NCBI RefSeq assembly: GCF_014635725.1
Contig: NZ_BMDJ01000008.1
Span: 153,541-217,540, forward strand
Length of the DNA stretch: 64,000 bases
Source of the DNA: Pedobacter mendelii
GTDB taxonomy: Bacteria > Bacteroidota > Bacteroidia > Sphingobacteriales > Sphingobacteriaceae
Reading direction: 5' to 3'
Below are positions 1 to 10,400 of the stretch, piece by piece. Every line of letters begins with the position of its first letter. The first letter of the stretch is position 1. Made by a program: the position numbers and the translations under genes. A model generated the notes under the pieces. The model was not told the DNA's origin. It ran no database searches and saw only the letters and a list, made by a program, of their open reading frames with translations.

Positions 1-2
1 GC

Positions 3-317
3 ATTTTCGATCAGATAAAGCTGAATGCCTATAAGATTGATAAAACACTTTCCGTTTCAACAGACACTGCAAAACAGAAAACAAATCACCTTTTGGCTAA
101 TCTGGAAAAGAAATTATTCAGGGCTGAAAAACGCAAACACGAAACAGCTTTAATTCAAATCGAAAATGTAAAAAAAAGGCTTTTCCCAAGTGGTACTTTG
201 CAGGAAAGAATTTTAAACATTGCGCCGATGTACGTAAACTACGGTGAGGATTTTCTTTCTTCGTGCATAGAAAATTTTGAACCTTTGGGTGGTGATTTTA
301 CTTTATTGTTACCGTAA
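3..317 (+). CDS. bshC: Bacillithiol biosynthesis cysteine-adding enzyme BshC, C-terminal end (partial)
   Basis: The reading frame is open from base 3, so the gene begins before the window; only about the last 104 residues are present. BshC adds cysteine to glucosaminyl-malate in the last step of bacillithiol synthesis in the cytoplasm. The visible part matches the family's C-terminal helix and tail: LEKKLFRAEKRK followed by LFPSGTLQERILN and a closing segment with YVNYGEDF. A TTG at 93 could be read as a start but lies inside the conserved helix, so it is not the real start. The stop is TAA at 315-317. The family call is from memory of the motif, with good confidence. Confidence 0.85.
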   Translation: MFDQIKLNAYKIDKTLSVSTDTAKQKTNHLLANLEKKLFRAEKRKHETALIQIENVKKRLFPSGTLQERILNIAPMYVNYGEDFLSSCIENFEPLGGDFTLLLP

Positions 318-376
318 AAAAGACTAAAGCAGAAAGCTAAAAGACCAAAGTGGAAAAGACAATAAAACTGTCTTGA

Positions 377-416
377 TACTTGCTACTTAATACTTGATAC
401 TTGATACTTGATACTA
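377..416 (+). repeat. 7-bp tandem repeat (TACTTGA) before the dehydrogenase gene
   Basis: Five consecutive heptamers (TACTTGC, TACTTAA, then TACTTGA three times) and a partial sixth run right up to the ATG at 420. The array fills the place where a leader and ribosome-binding region would be. TTG triplets inside it create a false upstream start at 408 in the gene's frame. Confidence 0.85.
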
Positions 417-419
417 AAA

Positions 420-1505
420 ATGAACTTTATAACTTTTACCGAGGCTAAGCTCAGAACATTTACCCATAGTGTCTTTAAAAAAATGGGCTGTTCAAATGAA
501 GATGCTACATTAGCAACTGATGTTTTAATATGCTCCGACTTACGTGGAATTGATTCGCACGGCGTTGCCCGCTTAAGTGGTTATGTTCGCCTTTGGGAAA
601 AGAAAAGAATTAATGCCACGCCAGATATTAAAATTATATATGAAACGCCAACCACAGCAACGGTTGATGGTGATGCTGGCCTGGGTTTAGTTGTGGCGCC
701 TTTCGCTATGAAAATTGCAATAGAAAAAGCCGAAAAATATGGCAGCGGCTGGGTTTCTGTAAAAAATTCCAATCATTTTGGTATTGCAGGCTATCATGCC
801 TTAATGGCTGTTGAAAAAGATATGATTGGCATCAGTATGACGAATGCAAGTCCGCTGGTGGCGCCAACCTATTCAAGTGAAAGATTGCTTGGAACCAATC
901 CAATGTGCTATGCATTTCCTGCCGGAAAATATCCTCCGGTAATTGTAGATATGGCAACCGCAGCAGCTGCAAATGGAAAATTAGAAATTGCACAAAGAGC
1001 AAACAAAAGCATTCCTGATGGGTGGGTTCAGGATAAAAATGGCAAAAATTCTACCGAACCGAATGAATTAAAAAGTGGCGGTTCACTTTTACCATTAGGA
1101 AGTGATAAAGACCACGGAAGCCACAAAGGTTATGGCTTGAGCGCAACAGTAGATATTTTATCAGCGGTGCTTTCTGGTGCAAATTATGGCCCCTGGGTTC
1201 CACCTTTTGTAGCTTTCTTAGAACCTTCTGCAAATCCGGTGGGAGAAGGTTTAGGCCATTTTTTAGGTGCTATGCGAGTTGATGGTTTCCGTCCGGCTGA
1301 TGATTTTAAAAATCATTTAGATAATTGGATTGAAAGATTTAAAAGCGCCGAAACAATCGACCCTGATAAAAAAGTAATTATTCCGGGTGAGCCAGAACAT
1401 GAGTTTGAACAGGAAAGAAAAATTAGTGGTATTCCGATTATCGATGTTGTGGTTAAAGATTTAAATGAACTGGCTGAAAAGCTAGGAATTGAAGGGTTGA
1501 AATGA
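420..1505 (+). CDS. Malate/L-lactate dehydrogenase family oxidoreductase (Ldh_2/MDH2 type)
   Basis: 361 residues from the ATG at 420; four extra codons up to a TTG at 408 lie in a tandem repeat and are unlikely to be used. This NAD(P)-dependent family (not the classical Rossmann malate dehydrogenase) acts on 2-oxo/2-hydroxy acids such as malate, lactate, ureidoglycolate or sulfolactate. Diagnostic segments: DLRGIDSHGVARL near residues 40-52, with the family's catalytic histidine; NSNHFGIAGYHA near 117-128; LLGTNPMCYAFPAG in the middle; and KGYGLS further on. The length is normal and there is no signal peptide, so it is cytoplasmic. It converges on the GH3 gene across a perfect 14-bp inverted repeat. 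The substrate cannot be told from sequence. Confidence 0.85.
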   Translation: MNFITFTEAKLRTFTHSVFKKMGCSNEDATLATDVLICSDLRGIDSHGVARLSGYVRLWEKKRINATPDIKIIYETPTTATVDGDAGLGLVVAPFAMKIAIEKAEKYGSGWVSVKNSNHFGIAGYHALMAVEKDMIGISMTNASPLVAPTYSSERLLGTNPMCYAFPAGKYPPVIVDMATAAAANGKLEIAQRANKSIPDGWVQDKNGKNSTEPNELKSGGSLLPLGSDKDHGSHKGYGLSATVDILSAVLSGANYGPWVPPFVAFLEPSANPVGEGLGHFLGAMRVDGFRPADDFKNHLDNWIERFKSAETIDPDKKVIIPGEPEHEFEQERKISGIPIIDVVVKDLNELAEKLGIEGLK

Positions 1506-1510
1506 CCAGA

Positions 1511-1559
1511 AGATTTACGAAGTTCCAATTACAGGCAACCATAAAAACTTCGTAAATCT
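1511..1559. terminator. Inverted repeat between convergent genes, possible bidirectional terminator
   Basis: A perfect 14-bp inverted repeat (1511-1524 and 1546-1559, arm AGATTTACGAAGTT) sits between the stops of the dehydrogenase (1505) and the GH3 gene (1570). There is no strong T-run on either side, so termination is inferred from position and symmetry. It may also be an interspersed palindromic repeat. Confidence 0.5.
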
Positions 1560-1569
1560 GCTATCGACC

Positions 1570-4257
1570 TTAATTTTCAACAGTTAATATTTCTTTAAGT
1601 TGTAGTTCTTTACTTGATGAACCAACCATAATTCTGAAATCTCCCGGCTCTATAACCCATTTCAATTCTTTGTTCAGCATTTGGAAAGCTTCGGGTTTTA
1701 TTTCGAACACAACTTCTTTTTCCTCTCCGGCTTTTAAATGAACACGCTTAAAATTCTTAAGGGCCAAAACAGGTTGTGAAACGCTGGCCAATACATCACG
1801 AATATAAAGTTGTACAACTTCATCTCCATCATACTTTCCTTCGTTTTTCAATTTAAAACTAATGGAAGCTGTTTCGCCGATTTTAATTTTACTTTTTTGC
1901 AGTTTTAAATCTGAGTACTTGAATTTAGTATAACTCAAACCATAGCCAAACGGAAATAAAGGTTCATCACTTAAGTTATTGTAATCATCGCCTCGCCCTG
2001 TTGATTTATGATTGTAAACCAATGGCAATTGCGCTTCGTGAACCGGATAGGTAATGGGTAATCTACCAGCCGGGTTGTAATCGCCAAACAGCATTTCCGC
2101 TACTGCATTACCACCCTCCTCACCGGGATACCAAACATTCAAAATGGCACCAACATCATCTACCCAACTTTGCATGTTTATGGCACTCCCACCAACCAAT
2201 AAAACGACTACAGGTTTACCGGTTTTAACCATTTCCTTTATCAGTAGCTCTTGGTTTCCTGGTAAATTAAGCATCGCTCTGTCTAAAAATTCACCTTCTT
2301 TTATGCCTGCAATCATTACGATCACATCTGCTGTTTTAGCAAAGTCTTTTGCTTTTTGCAGTTCTTCTGCAGCACGATTTTCTATGCCAAAATTCCAAAT
2401 CAGTTTGATGTGCGCATTGCCTTTAGGTTCTTTAAATTCAACTTTAACAGGATAACTTTTATCGGCTTCGAAATTAAAATCAACCAAACGTGTATGGTAA
2501 GAGCTTTTTTCCCACTGGTCGATAATAAGTTTATCATTAATAAATAAGCGATAACCATCATTACCTTCCAGGCCAATTTTGTAAGTACCAGATTTTGGAG
2601 CCTTAACCTCGCCTTGCCATCTTATGGAGTAATTATCATTTTTTATTTTTTCATTTGGCGGATAAAGTGTCCACATAAAATCCAATCGTTTATCAACTCT
2701 ACTCATCGCAGGAGTTCCAGATAAATCTATGGTACTGAAATAATCTGCCGCTAATCCGCCTCCATATTTTGAAGACAGGTATATAGAATCAATAACAGTG
2801 TAGTTTACATCAGTACGATGGCTACCTTTTGTATAATTAACCACTGAAGCACTACCAGCTCTTTTTTTAATGCCTTCCAAAATACTAACCGTTCCTTTAC
2901 CTGTACCACTATACCCACCTAAACGCGCTTCAGTTGCATCTTCACCTAACACTAAAATATTTTTTACACCCTTTAATGGAAGCGTATTCTGTTTATTTTT
3001 AAGAAGTACGAATGATTCTAAGGCCGCTTTCTTAGCCAACTTTTTATTTGAAAAATCAGTTAATGATTTTTTTGCTTCAGCTTCAGAAACGTATGGATTT
3101 TCAAATAAACCCAATTCAAATTTTGCCCTTAAAACCCTTGATACCGCATCATCAATTCTGGCTTGAGGAATACTGCCATCTAAAAACGCCGGTCTAAAAA
3201 GTTTGTAATGATCGTATTTAACCTGGAAAATCACATCGAGTCCGCCATTCATCGCCTGAACGGTGGATTCATGATAATTAGCAGCTGTATAATGCAAAAC
3301 ATTTGCGCCACCAACTGCACCGGCATCAGATATTACGAAACCTTTAAAACCCCAGTCATTTTTTAAAACCTGTGTTAAAAGCCAATGATTTGATGTCGCA
3401 GGTGTTCCATCTACACTATTGTAAGACGTCATAACCGAACGAATACCGATTTTTTTTACCGCTTCTTTAAATGCAGGAAAATGAATTTCTTCTAAAAAGC
3501 GAACATTTTTTTCAATCGGATAACTGTCTCTTCCACCATCTCCTACGTTAGCAATGAGGTGTTTCGGCGTTACCACAATATTTTCTTTTTCGATGGCATT
3601 CATAAAAGCCAATCCCATTACCGTAGTAAGATAAGGGTCTTCACCATAGGTCTCTTCAACCCTCCCCCAACGCACGTCATCGGCCATATTAATTACCGGT
3701 GCCAATACATCTCTAATTCCTCTGATTTTTGCTTCTTTGGCTATCGACTTTCCAATCTGGGCGAGCATTAAGGTATCGAAAGTTGCCGCAAGTCCTATTG
3801 ACTGCGGGAAGGCTGTTGCACCTTGCCTCACCAAACCATGCAGCGCTTCATCAAAAACCATCATTGGTATCCCAAGTCGGGTATTGTTAACAAAGTAGCT
3901 TTGTAACTGATTTACTTTCTTGGCAAGCGTTAATGCATTTTCTGTTGTATTGTAACTCAGCATCTGTTGCGCATCGCCCGCCCCGCCCGACTGGGCACTA
4001 ATTTGTAAACCAAAAATGCCGTTTTTATAATTTCCGTTATTGATTCCATCCACATCGCCGGGAACCATAAATAATTGCCAGAATTTTTCTTCCGGTGTCA
4101 TTCTTGATAGTAAATCATTTACCCTATCATCAATATTTAGTTTTGCATTTTTATAGGCTGGTTGTAATGAATTTTTGCCGCTATTGCTTTGTGCATGCAG
4201 ACTATAGCTTATTGCCATTACTAAAATAAGGGCAATTAAAATTTTTCTAAAAATCAT
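1570..4257 (-). CDS. Glycoside hydrolase family 3 with inserted PA14 domain (beta-glucosidase/xylosidase type)
   Basis: 895 residues with a signal peptide (about 1-22, ending SLHAQ). The GH3 N-terminal barrel spans roughly 45-330, with KHLIANVGDGG (about 232-242) and the predicted nucleophile Asp311 in GFVISDAGAV. The second GH3 domain follows and is interrupted around 455-600 by a PA14 lectin-like insert (GGLAADYFST, then GNDGYRLFINDKLIIDQW). The C-terminus (about 800-885) is a fibronectin-III-like domain. GH3 enzymes of this layout remove terminal beta-linked glucose or xylose outside the cytoplasm. It is the last gene of PUL 1, 24 bp after the GH29 gene and probably co-transcribed with it. 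The exact sugar is not predictable from the motifs. Confidence 0.93.
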   Translation of the reverse strand: MIFRKILIALILVMAISYSLHAQSNSGKNSLQPAYKNAKLNIDDRVNDLLSRMTPEEKFWQLFMVPGDVDGINNGNYKNGIFGLQISAQSGGAGDAQQMLSYNTTENALTLAKKVNQLQSYFVNNTRLGIPMMVFDEALHGLVRQGATAFPQSIGLAATFDTLMLAQIGKSIAKEAKIRGIRDVLAPVINMADDVRWGRVEETYGEDPYLTTVMGLAFMNAIEKENIVVTPKHLIANVGDGGRDSYPIEKNVRFLEEIHFPAFKEAVKKIGIRSVMTSYNSVDGTPATSNHWLLTQVLKNDWGFKGFVISDAGAVGGANVLHYTAANYHESTVQAMNGGLDVIFQVKYDHYKLFRPAFLDGSIPQARIDDAVSRVLRAKFELGLFENPYVSEAEAKKSLTDFSNKKLAKKAALESFVLLKNKQNTLPLKGVKNILVLGEDATEARLGGYSGTGKGTVSILEGIKKRAGSASVVNYTKGSHRTDVNYTVIDSIYLSSKYGGGLAADYFSTIDLSGTPAMSRVDKRLDFMWTLYPPNEKIKNDNYSIRWQGEVKAPKSGTYKIGLEGNDGYRLFINDKLIIDQWEKSSYHTRLVDFNFEADKSYPVKVEFKEPKGNAHIKLIWNFGIENRAAEELQKAKDFAKTADVIVMIAGIKEGEFLDRAMLNLPGNQELLIKEMVKTGKPVVVLLVGGSAINMQSWVDDVGAILNVWYPGEEGGNAVAEMLFGDYNPAGRLPITYPVHEAQLPLVYNHKSTGRGDDYNNLSDEPLFPFGYGLSYTKFKYSDLKLQKSKIKIGETASISFKLKNEGKYDGDEVVQLYIRDVLASVSQPVLALKNFKRVHLKAGEEKEVVFEIKPEAFQMLNKELKWVIEPGDFRIMVGSSSKELQLKEILTVEN

Positions 4258-4281
4258 TTCGGAATGATAAAATTATGCTGA

Positions 4282-5706
4282 TTAACCTTGAGGCGTAAAT
4301 TCGAATGCCAGTGCCGGTTGATTAACACTGCCTTTTAATTGTAATGTGGTTTTGCCGTTAACATTTTTCCATTTAACTTTTTCTCCTGTTGAAATTAAAA
4401 TTACATCAGTTCCTTTTTTTGGAGAATTTCCCATCCAGCTGATTGCATTAGGCGATTTTTCAACAGATTTTACGCAATAAATGGCATAAAGCTTTTTTCC
4501 ATCCTTACTTTGCGTAAACCAGGTTTGGTTGCTGTTGTAATTTTTAGTGATTCGAGTGTTGTAAATCGCTTTCCCGTTAACAGAAGTCCATTTACCTATA
4601 TCGTTCAATTTAGTAATCACTTCTTCAGGGAAAGTACCATCTGGTTTCGGCCCAACACCTAAAAGCAAGCTTCCGCCTTTTGCTACAATTTCTGCTAATT
4701 TATGAATCACTTCAGCAGCGGGTTTGTAATTATCATTAGGAACAAAGCCCCAGGCACCACCTAAAGTCATGCAGCTTTCCCAGGGATAATCCAATTGTGT
4801 TTCAGGGATTTTCTGCTCTGGAGTTTGATAATTTTCGTATGGACCATGAACGGTTCTATCCACAATGATTAATCCGGGCTGTGCCTTTCTTGCCATTGTT
4901 GCAATTTTTGGCATGTCAATATCCTGGCTCCATTTTGGAATGTTTGCACCCCAAGATAAAACCTCGGCATTAACGGTTTCTAATGGACGAACCCATCCAC
5001 CATCTAACCATAAAATATCTACGCTGCCGTAGTTGTGCATCAATTCTCCAATTTGATTGTAGGTGAAATCTTTGAATTTATTCCACCTCCATGGATATTT
5101 TCTGATGTCGTAATTGTTATTGCGATCTGCAGTAGCGTATTTTTGCCACCAATAATATTGCGAATGCCAATCGGGTTTAGAAAAATATGCACCAATCATA
5201 AACCCTTCTTTCCTAAAAGCATCGAAAACATATTTAGCTACATCGGCTTTCTCGTTATTGGCAAAGGGACCTTTTGCGATACTAAAATCAGACTCTTTAG
5301 TATCGAACATGGCAAAACCATCGTGGTGTTTGGTCGTAAAAACCAAATATTTCATCCCGGCACTTTTACCTGCTTTTGCCCATTGCTCTGGGTTGAACTT
5401 TGTTGGGTTAAACTGCTTACTAAAATCCCAATACCATTTTTTATAATCGTCATAAGAAATTGTGGTATCTCTTTCTATCCAATCTTCAGAACAAATAGAC
5501 CATGATTCTATAATCCCTGGGACAGCATATAATCCCCAATGGATAATCATACCGAACTTTTTATCCTGCCAGTTATCTAATTTTTGTTTAACAAGTGGGT
5601 CGGTTGGTGCCTCATAATGAGTTGATTGAGGCATAATATCATTCTGCTGAGCAAAAGAATGAGTTACGAAACAAATTAATGTTATAAAAAGAATTCTTAT
5701 TTTCAT
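4282..5706 (-). CDS. GH29 alpha-L-fucosidase
   Basis: 474 residues with a signal peptide (1-20, ending HSFAQ). The GH29 barrel is clear: FGMIIHWGLYAVPG (51-64), KHHDGFAMFDT (126-136) and the nucleophile Asp235 in ILWLDGGW. A short beta-domain follows (about 390-474). It hydrolyses terminal alpha-L-fucose from glycans, probably in the periplasm. It lies between SusD and GH3 in PUL 1, separated from SusD by a 78-bp gap holding a strong hairpin. Fucose removal next to a GH3 enzyme would fit a fucosylated plant or host glycan, but the polymer is inference. Confidence 0.93.
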   Translation of the reverse strand: MKIRILFITLICFVTHSFAQQNDIMPQSTHYEAPTDPLVKQKLDNWQDKKFGMIIHWGLYAVPGIIESWSICSEDWIERDTTISYDDYKKWYWDFSKQFNPTKFNPEQWAKAGKSAGMKYLVFTTKHHDGFAMFDTKESDFSIAKGPFANNEKADVAKYVFDAFRKEGFMIGAYFSKPDWHSQYYWWQKYATADRNNNYDIRKYPWRWNKFKDFTYNQIGELMHNYGSVDILWLDGGWVRPLETVNAEVLSWGANIPKWSQDIDMPKIATMARKAQPGLIIVDRTVHGPYENYQTPEQKIPETQLDYPWESCMTLGGAWGFVPNDNYKPAAEVIHKLAEIVAKGGSLLLGVGPKPDGTFPEEVITKLNDIGKWTSVNGKAIYNTRITKNYNSNQTWFTQSKDGKKLYAIYCVKSVEKSPNAISWMGNSPKKGTDVILISTGEKVKWKNVNGKTTLQLKGSVNQPALAFEFTPQG

Positions 5707-5726
5707 TAAATAAAAAGATTAAAAAA

Positions 5727-5755
5727 CGCCTTGTAAATTTGAAATTTACAAGGCG
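5727..5755 (-). terminator. Strong hairpin plus T-run inside PUL 1 (terminator or attenuator)
   Basis: A perfect 14-bp stem (5727-5740 / 5742-5755, arm CGCCTTGTAAATTT) is followed on the minus strand by six T and then further T-rich sequence. It lies between the susD stop and the GH29 start, so readthrough must occur if the two glycosidases share the SusCD transcript. Confidence 0.75.
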
Positions 5756-5784
5756 TAATGTGGATTATTTCAGAAAGATAAAGA

Positions 5785-7380
5785 TTATTTTACGTCCCAG
5801 AAAATTTTGATGGTACGCGTATCTTTCGATCTAACAGAATTATAATTTGAATTATTAGCAGACTCAATACTTGGATAAGTTAACCTATTTGGAGGTAATT
5901 CAAATCCAACCAATGTTTGTGAAACAATGGTTAGTTTAGGATATTTAGTTCTTCTATATTCAGACCATGCCTGATCAGATTGGAGGAAACCAAAATTAAG
6001 CCACTTTTGATTCCAAATCTTCGCTAGCTTTTCATCAGAAGTACCTGTGTATGCTGATGCACTGGTATTTACAAATGTAGCTACATCAGCCGCAGCTGGT
6101 GCAGTAGCTGTGCCGCTACCAATGGTATGCAAGTAATAATAAAAAGAAACAGATTGTGCTAAACCTGCATTGTATGCAGTTAGTGCGTTGGATGTTGAAC
6201 CCCATCTTTCATAAGCTTCTGCTTTTAGAAAATTAACTTCTGAGGCTGTTATGAGTACACCTGGCACTTTAATATTATTAATGAAAGTTGCAGAATCCAA
6301 TATCGAATATTTTGTAAAAGCGGTATCTTGCTGATTAGATGTGTAAGTTACAGGCATTGCTTTATAATTCTTATTTGGAACAAAAGTACTGCCAACCGTT
6401 TGTCCGAATTTATCATAAACAAAAGGAATTCTTGGATCATTAACCGGGAGCATTATCTTATTTAATGCGTAATCTGGTGCAAAATAAGTATTGATCTCTG
6501 TTATTGCACTTCTTAAACTATTGGTATTTGTTGTTAATGGCTGTAAAAGTATATCGGTTGATGCAGGCGAATAGTTTCCAACGCCATTTCCATCTACCAA
6601 TGGATAGTTAGCACTATTATTTAGCATGTTCAATACTGCTGTTCTTGCAGTTGTTTCATCAACAAAAGAAGTGCGCATTAATAACCTAAGTCGAATTGAA
6701 TTTGCATATCTTCTCCATTTATCAAGGCTTCCAAATAACAATATATCAGATTTACTAAATGCAGGCGCAACCGCAGCAGAAAGTTTAGCATTACCAAAGT
6801 AAGTGGCAGCTTCATCAAGTCCTTTAATTAAAGTTGCATAGAGTGCTTTTGCATCATCAAATTTAGGGTCTTTAATAGAAGATGTAGTTTCGAGGCTGCC
6901 CGCTTCAGTAAAAGGAACATCTCCGAATAAATCAACCATCTTTGAAGTTTGATCGTAAAGAAAGATTTTTGCGGCCTGCATATAAACTTCTTGATTAGCT
7001 TGTTCTGCAGCAGGTAAACCAGCATATGTTACTTCCATTGCTCTGTAAACACCTAGTGGACCACTACCATTACCTGCCGGATAATAAAAATCTGACCAGT
7101 AATTACCTATATATCCGTCAATTTGGCGGTATGCTTCACTCGCATTAGCAAAAGATGCAGTTTGCGAATACACAGCTGGATGCGGCGCTAAAAAAGTACG
7201 CTGGTTCCAATAAGCAGGTCTTACACGATCACTATTCAGCATTGCTGTAAAAAACCCGGGAAGGTTTGTTGTTGTGGAACGTTCCGGGTTATAATACAAT
7301 TCATCTAATTGTTTTTTGCACGAGTTGAATAACAACATTAGTGAAAACAATAAACTTATATTTATAAATATCTTTTTCAT
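5785..7380 (-). CDS. SusD/RagB-family glycan-binding lipoprotein (SusD-like_2 type)
   Basis: 531 residues with a lipoprotein signal (LMLLFNSC; lipidated Cys about residue 21). SusD proteins are surface lipoproteins that cap the SusC channel and bind glycan. Supporting features are the position directly downstream of susC (27-bp gap), the mostly helical TPR-like N-terminal half (for example YRAMEVTYAGLPAAEQ), the EVNFLKAEAYERWG helix, and a C-terminal region rich in Trp and Tyr (QKWLNFGFLQSDQAWSEYRR). The pattern matches the SusD-like_2 subgroup rather than classical SusD. It is the third gene of the PUL 1 transcript. Confidence 0.9.
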   Translation of the reverse strand: MKKIFINISLLFSLMLLFNSCKKQLDELYYNPERSTTTNLPGFFTAMLNSDRVRPAYWNQRTFLAPHPAVYSQTASFANASEAYRQIDGYIGNYWSDFYYPAGNGSGPLGVYRAMEVTYAGLPAAEQANQEVYMQAAKIFLYDQTSKMVDLFGDVPFTEAGSLETTSSIKDPKFDDAKALYATLIKGLDEAATYFGNAKLSAAVAPAFSKSDILLFGSLDKWRRYANSIRLRLLMRTSFVDETTARTAVLNMLNNSANYPLVDGNGVGNYSPASTDILLQPLTTNTNSLRSAITEINTYFAPDYALNKIMLPVNDPRIPFVYDKFGQTVGSTFVPNKNYKAMPVTYTSNQQDTAFTKYSILDSATFINNIKVPGVLITASEVNFLKAEAYERWGSTSNALTAYNAGLAQSVSFYYYLHTIGSGTATAPAAADVATFVNTSASAYTGTSDEKLAKIWNQKWLNFGFLQSDQAWSEYRRTKYPKLTIVSQTLVGFELPPNRLTYPSIESANNSNYNSVRSKDTRTIKIFWDVK

Positions 7381-7406
7381 TATAATAAATTTTTATCGGT
7401 TAAAGC

Positions 7407-10400
7407 TTAGAAACTAGCATTTAATGAAAAACCAAAACTTCTTGTAGCTGGTAATGAACCATTATCAACACCCTGACTATACCATCTGTCTCCGATCAAG
7501 GTTTCTGGATCCAGATTTTTCAATGTTCTGTGGAAGTATAGTAAATTTCTGCCAATTAGCGATATTTTCATATTGGACATACCTACCTTTTTTACAAGAC
7601 TATTGGGCAATCTGTAACCAAGCGTTAATTCTCTTAGTTTAATAAAATTATTTTTATAAACCGCACCTTCCTGATTAAGGGCATCGGAACTACCAGCTGC
7701 GAAAGAGTTGAAGTAATAGCTTGCTGCATCCAATATAACATCATTTGGTTGTCCATTCGCTTTAACGCCAGAAAGAATTACACCATCATGATAAACCTTA
7801 TGACCAGCAGGAGAAGAACTATTTGCATTTGGCAATAAAACATTAGCGCCTGCACTATTTACATAATAAGTTAAGCCACCGTTCTCCGTATCACGATATT
7901 GAAGTGTGTTTTCATAAACACCAGTACCGGTGGCATATTTTAATGGCGTTGACACTACATCACTTCCAAAACGATAATCAACTAAAAAGCTTATAGAGAA
8001 GCTTTTGTAATTTAAATTGTTTGATAAACCTCCTGTTATACTTGGTGTAACATTTCCAGCTTTTACATATTGCGATTTATCGATTACGTAAAAACCATCA
8101 TCATTTACTATTTTTTGTCCGGCTGCATTAGTTTTAGTTGGATAAACATAAATATTACCTAAATCTTCTCCTGGCTTTGCTGTTATGCGAATAGCATTAT
8201 CCTCAGCATTGTAAAAAATTAATTCTGGGATACCAGGCGCTAAAGAATATACCGTCGTTTTGTTTTGAGAAAAGTTTAGCGTGGTTTGCCAGTTAAAATT
8301 AGTTGATACAACTGGTTTAGCATTTAATGAAAGTTCCCACCCTTTACTTCCTATCTCTCCAACATTAACAATCTGACTACCACTTCCATTACTTGGCGAA
8401 ATTTGAAGGCGTAATATTTGATTTTTGATGCGGTTTGTATAGTAACTTAAATCGATACCGAATCTACCATTTAAAAAACGTGTTTCTAAACCGTATTCTT
8501 GTTCGTATTTTTTCTCTGGCTGTAGGTTTTCATTACCATAAGCACCCGGCAATACCAATTGTGGTACAGATCCATTGTTCGTTTGTAATGAGTTTTGACC
8601 ATATGATACGTTTGATTCATAAGGAAGCGATGCATTAGCAACCACACCATAAGAAGCACGTAACTTACCATAACTCAAAAATTCAGGTAAAGCACCCTTA
8701 AAAGCATCAGTAAAAACAAAACTTCCATTTACAGATGGATAATAGTAAGTATTGTTTAATGGAGGCAAGCTTGATGAAGATTCCTGACGCATCGTTCCCT
8801 CTACAAAAAGATAGTCTTTATACGACAAATTTAAGATTCCAAAAGCACCGTATTTTAAAAGAGATCTTCTGCTAGCAGAAGTTTGAAGAATACCATAAGA
8901 GTTACTTAAAGAAAACCAATTTTCTGAAACTAAACCGAATTGTGTTCCCGATGATTGATCTTTATAATTTTCTTTTCTGGATGTAAATCCCGCACTGGCA
9001 GAAAAAGATAAATCTTTACTGATATTATCACTGTAAGTTAAAAGGGCATCGCTGTAAATCGTGGTATATGTACCGTTACCTGTTGTATAAGCACCTGTAC
9101 TAGAAGTAGGCGGATTAAAAGCTACAGGAAACTGGCTGTAATTTTTATCTTCTGTATTGCGACCAGTATAATCGTTACCAACTCTACCTCTAAACTTTAG
9201 TTTAGTTAAAATATCCCAGTTTAAGGTAGCGCTGCTGTATAATCTATTTTCCGTTTCAGCACTTGTATTCTTCAATGTAGACCAGAAATAATCATAAAGA
9301 TTCGGTCGAACATTAAAAACAAATGCTTCAGCAGGATTTCTGGCAGTTTGATTAAAAGGAACCCAAGCATACCCCTCAGAGGTTTGAAATTTATCTCTTA
9401 TTAAGTTTGTATCTTCATTTCGTCCGAAGAAGCCATCAAAAGATTGTGCAAGCCTGTTGGTTTGATACGCTCTATTGTTTGTGATTGTATTCACATAATT
9501 TGCTACAACGTCCACGCTTAATTTTTTATTTAATTTTAGCGAGCTATTTAAACTGAATGAGTTCTTTTTAAGTCCAGATTCTCTTTGAATCCCCTCATAA
9601 TCGAGGCGAGTGTACGATATTCTATAGCTGTAATTATCAGTTTGATTAGACAATGCTATATTTGCTGATGAACTTAAACCATTTCTGAAAATATCTTTAT
9701 AGTTATCTGGTTGAGGAGAAAAAGAACGGATAGAACCATCCCACCAGCGTACTTGCTGACCTTCCATTTTGGGACCAAAATTAGCATAAGACCTAAAATT
9801 TGGGCGGAAACCGGATGGTGATTGAGCATCAACAATCCAACCTTCTTCGGTAGCACCTACTGCCAGATTCGTTGCTCTATCATATCCTTGCCCATAAACA
9901 TTTTGATAGTTTGGAAGAAAAGCTGGTTGCTCAACTGTTCCAAAATAGTTTACATCAACTGTTGGCCCTTTACCTTTTGCACCTTTTTTAGTGGTGATAA
10001 TAATCACACCAGCACCCGCATCAGAACCATAAAGCGCTGATGCACTGGCACCTTTTAAAACAGAAAGGCTTTCAATATCTTCTGGATTAATATCCAAAAC
10101 ACCATTACCCCTTACACGTTGATCGTCGAAAAAACCACCATTGTTTCTTCCTGCAGCACCGTATTGTCCTTCACTACGAATTACCACACCATCTACTACA
10201 TACAGTGGTTGTGCATTGTAATTAAGAGAGTTTACTCCACGAATCTGAACGTTAACAGCACTACTTGCGCCACCTGGTGCAGTGGTAACTTGTACACCCG
10301 ATGCTTTACCATACAAGGCTGAAGCAAAGTTAGTATTACCAGCTTCTGTAAGTTCTTTTGCTGAAACTGTTGCAGTAGAATAGCCAAGTGACTTTTGTTG

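Noticed and set aside
377..420. Phase-variable start codon in the heptamer array
   Set aside because: The 7-bp unit could shift the TTG frame, but a normal ATG at 420 lies outside the array, so the protein would not change.
5035..5505. 156-codon plus-strand open frame opposite GH29
   Set aside because: Antisense shadow of a well-supported GH29 catalytic domain.
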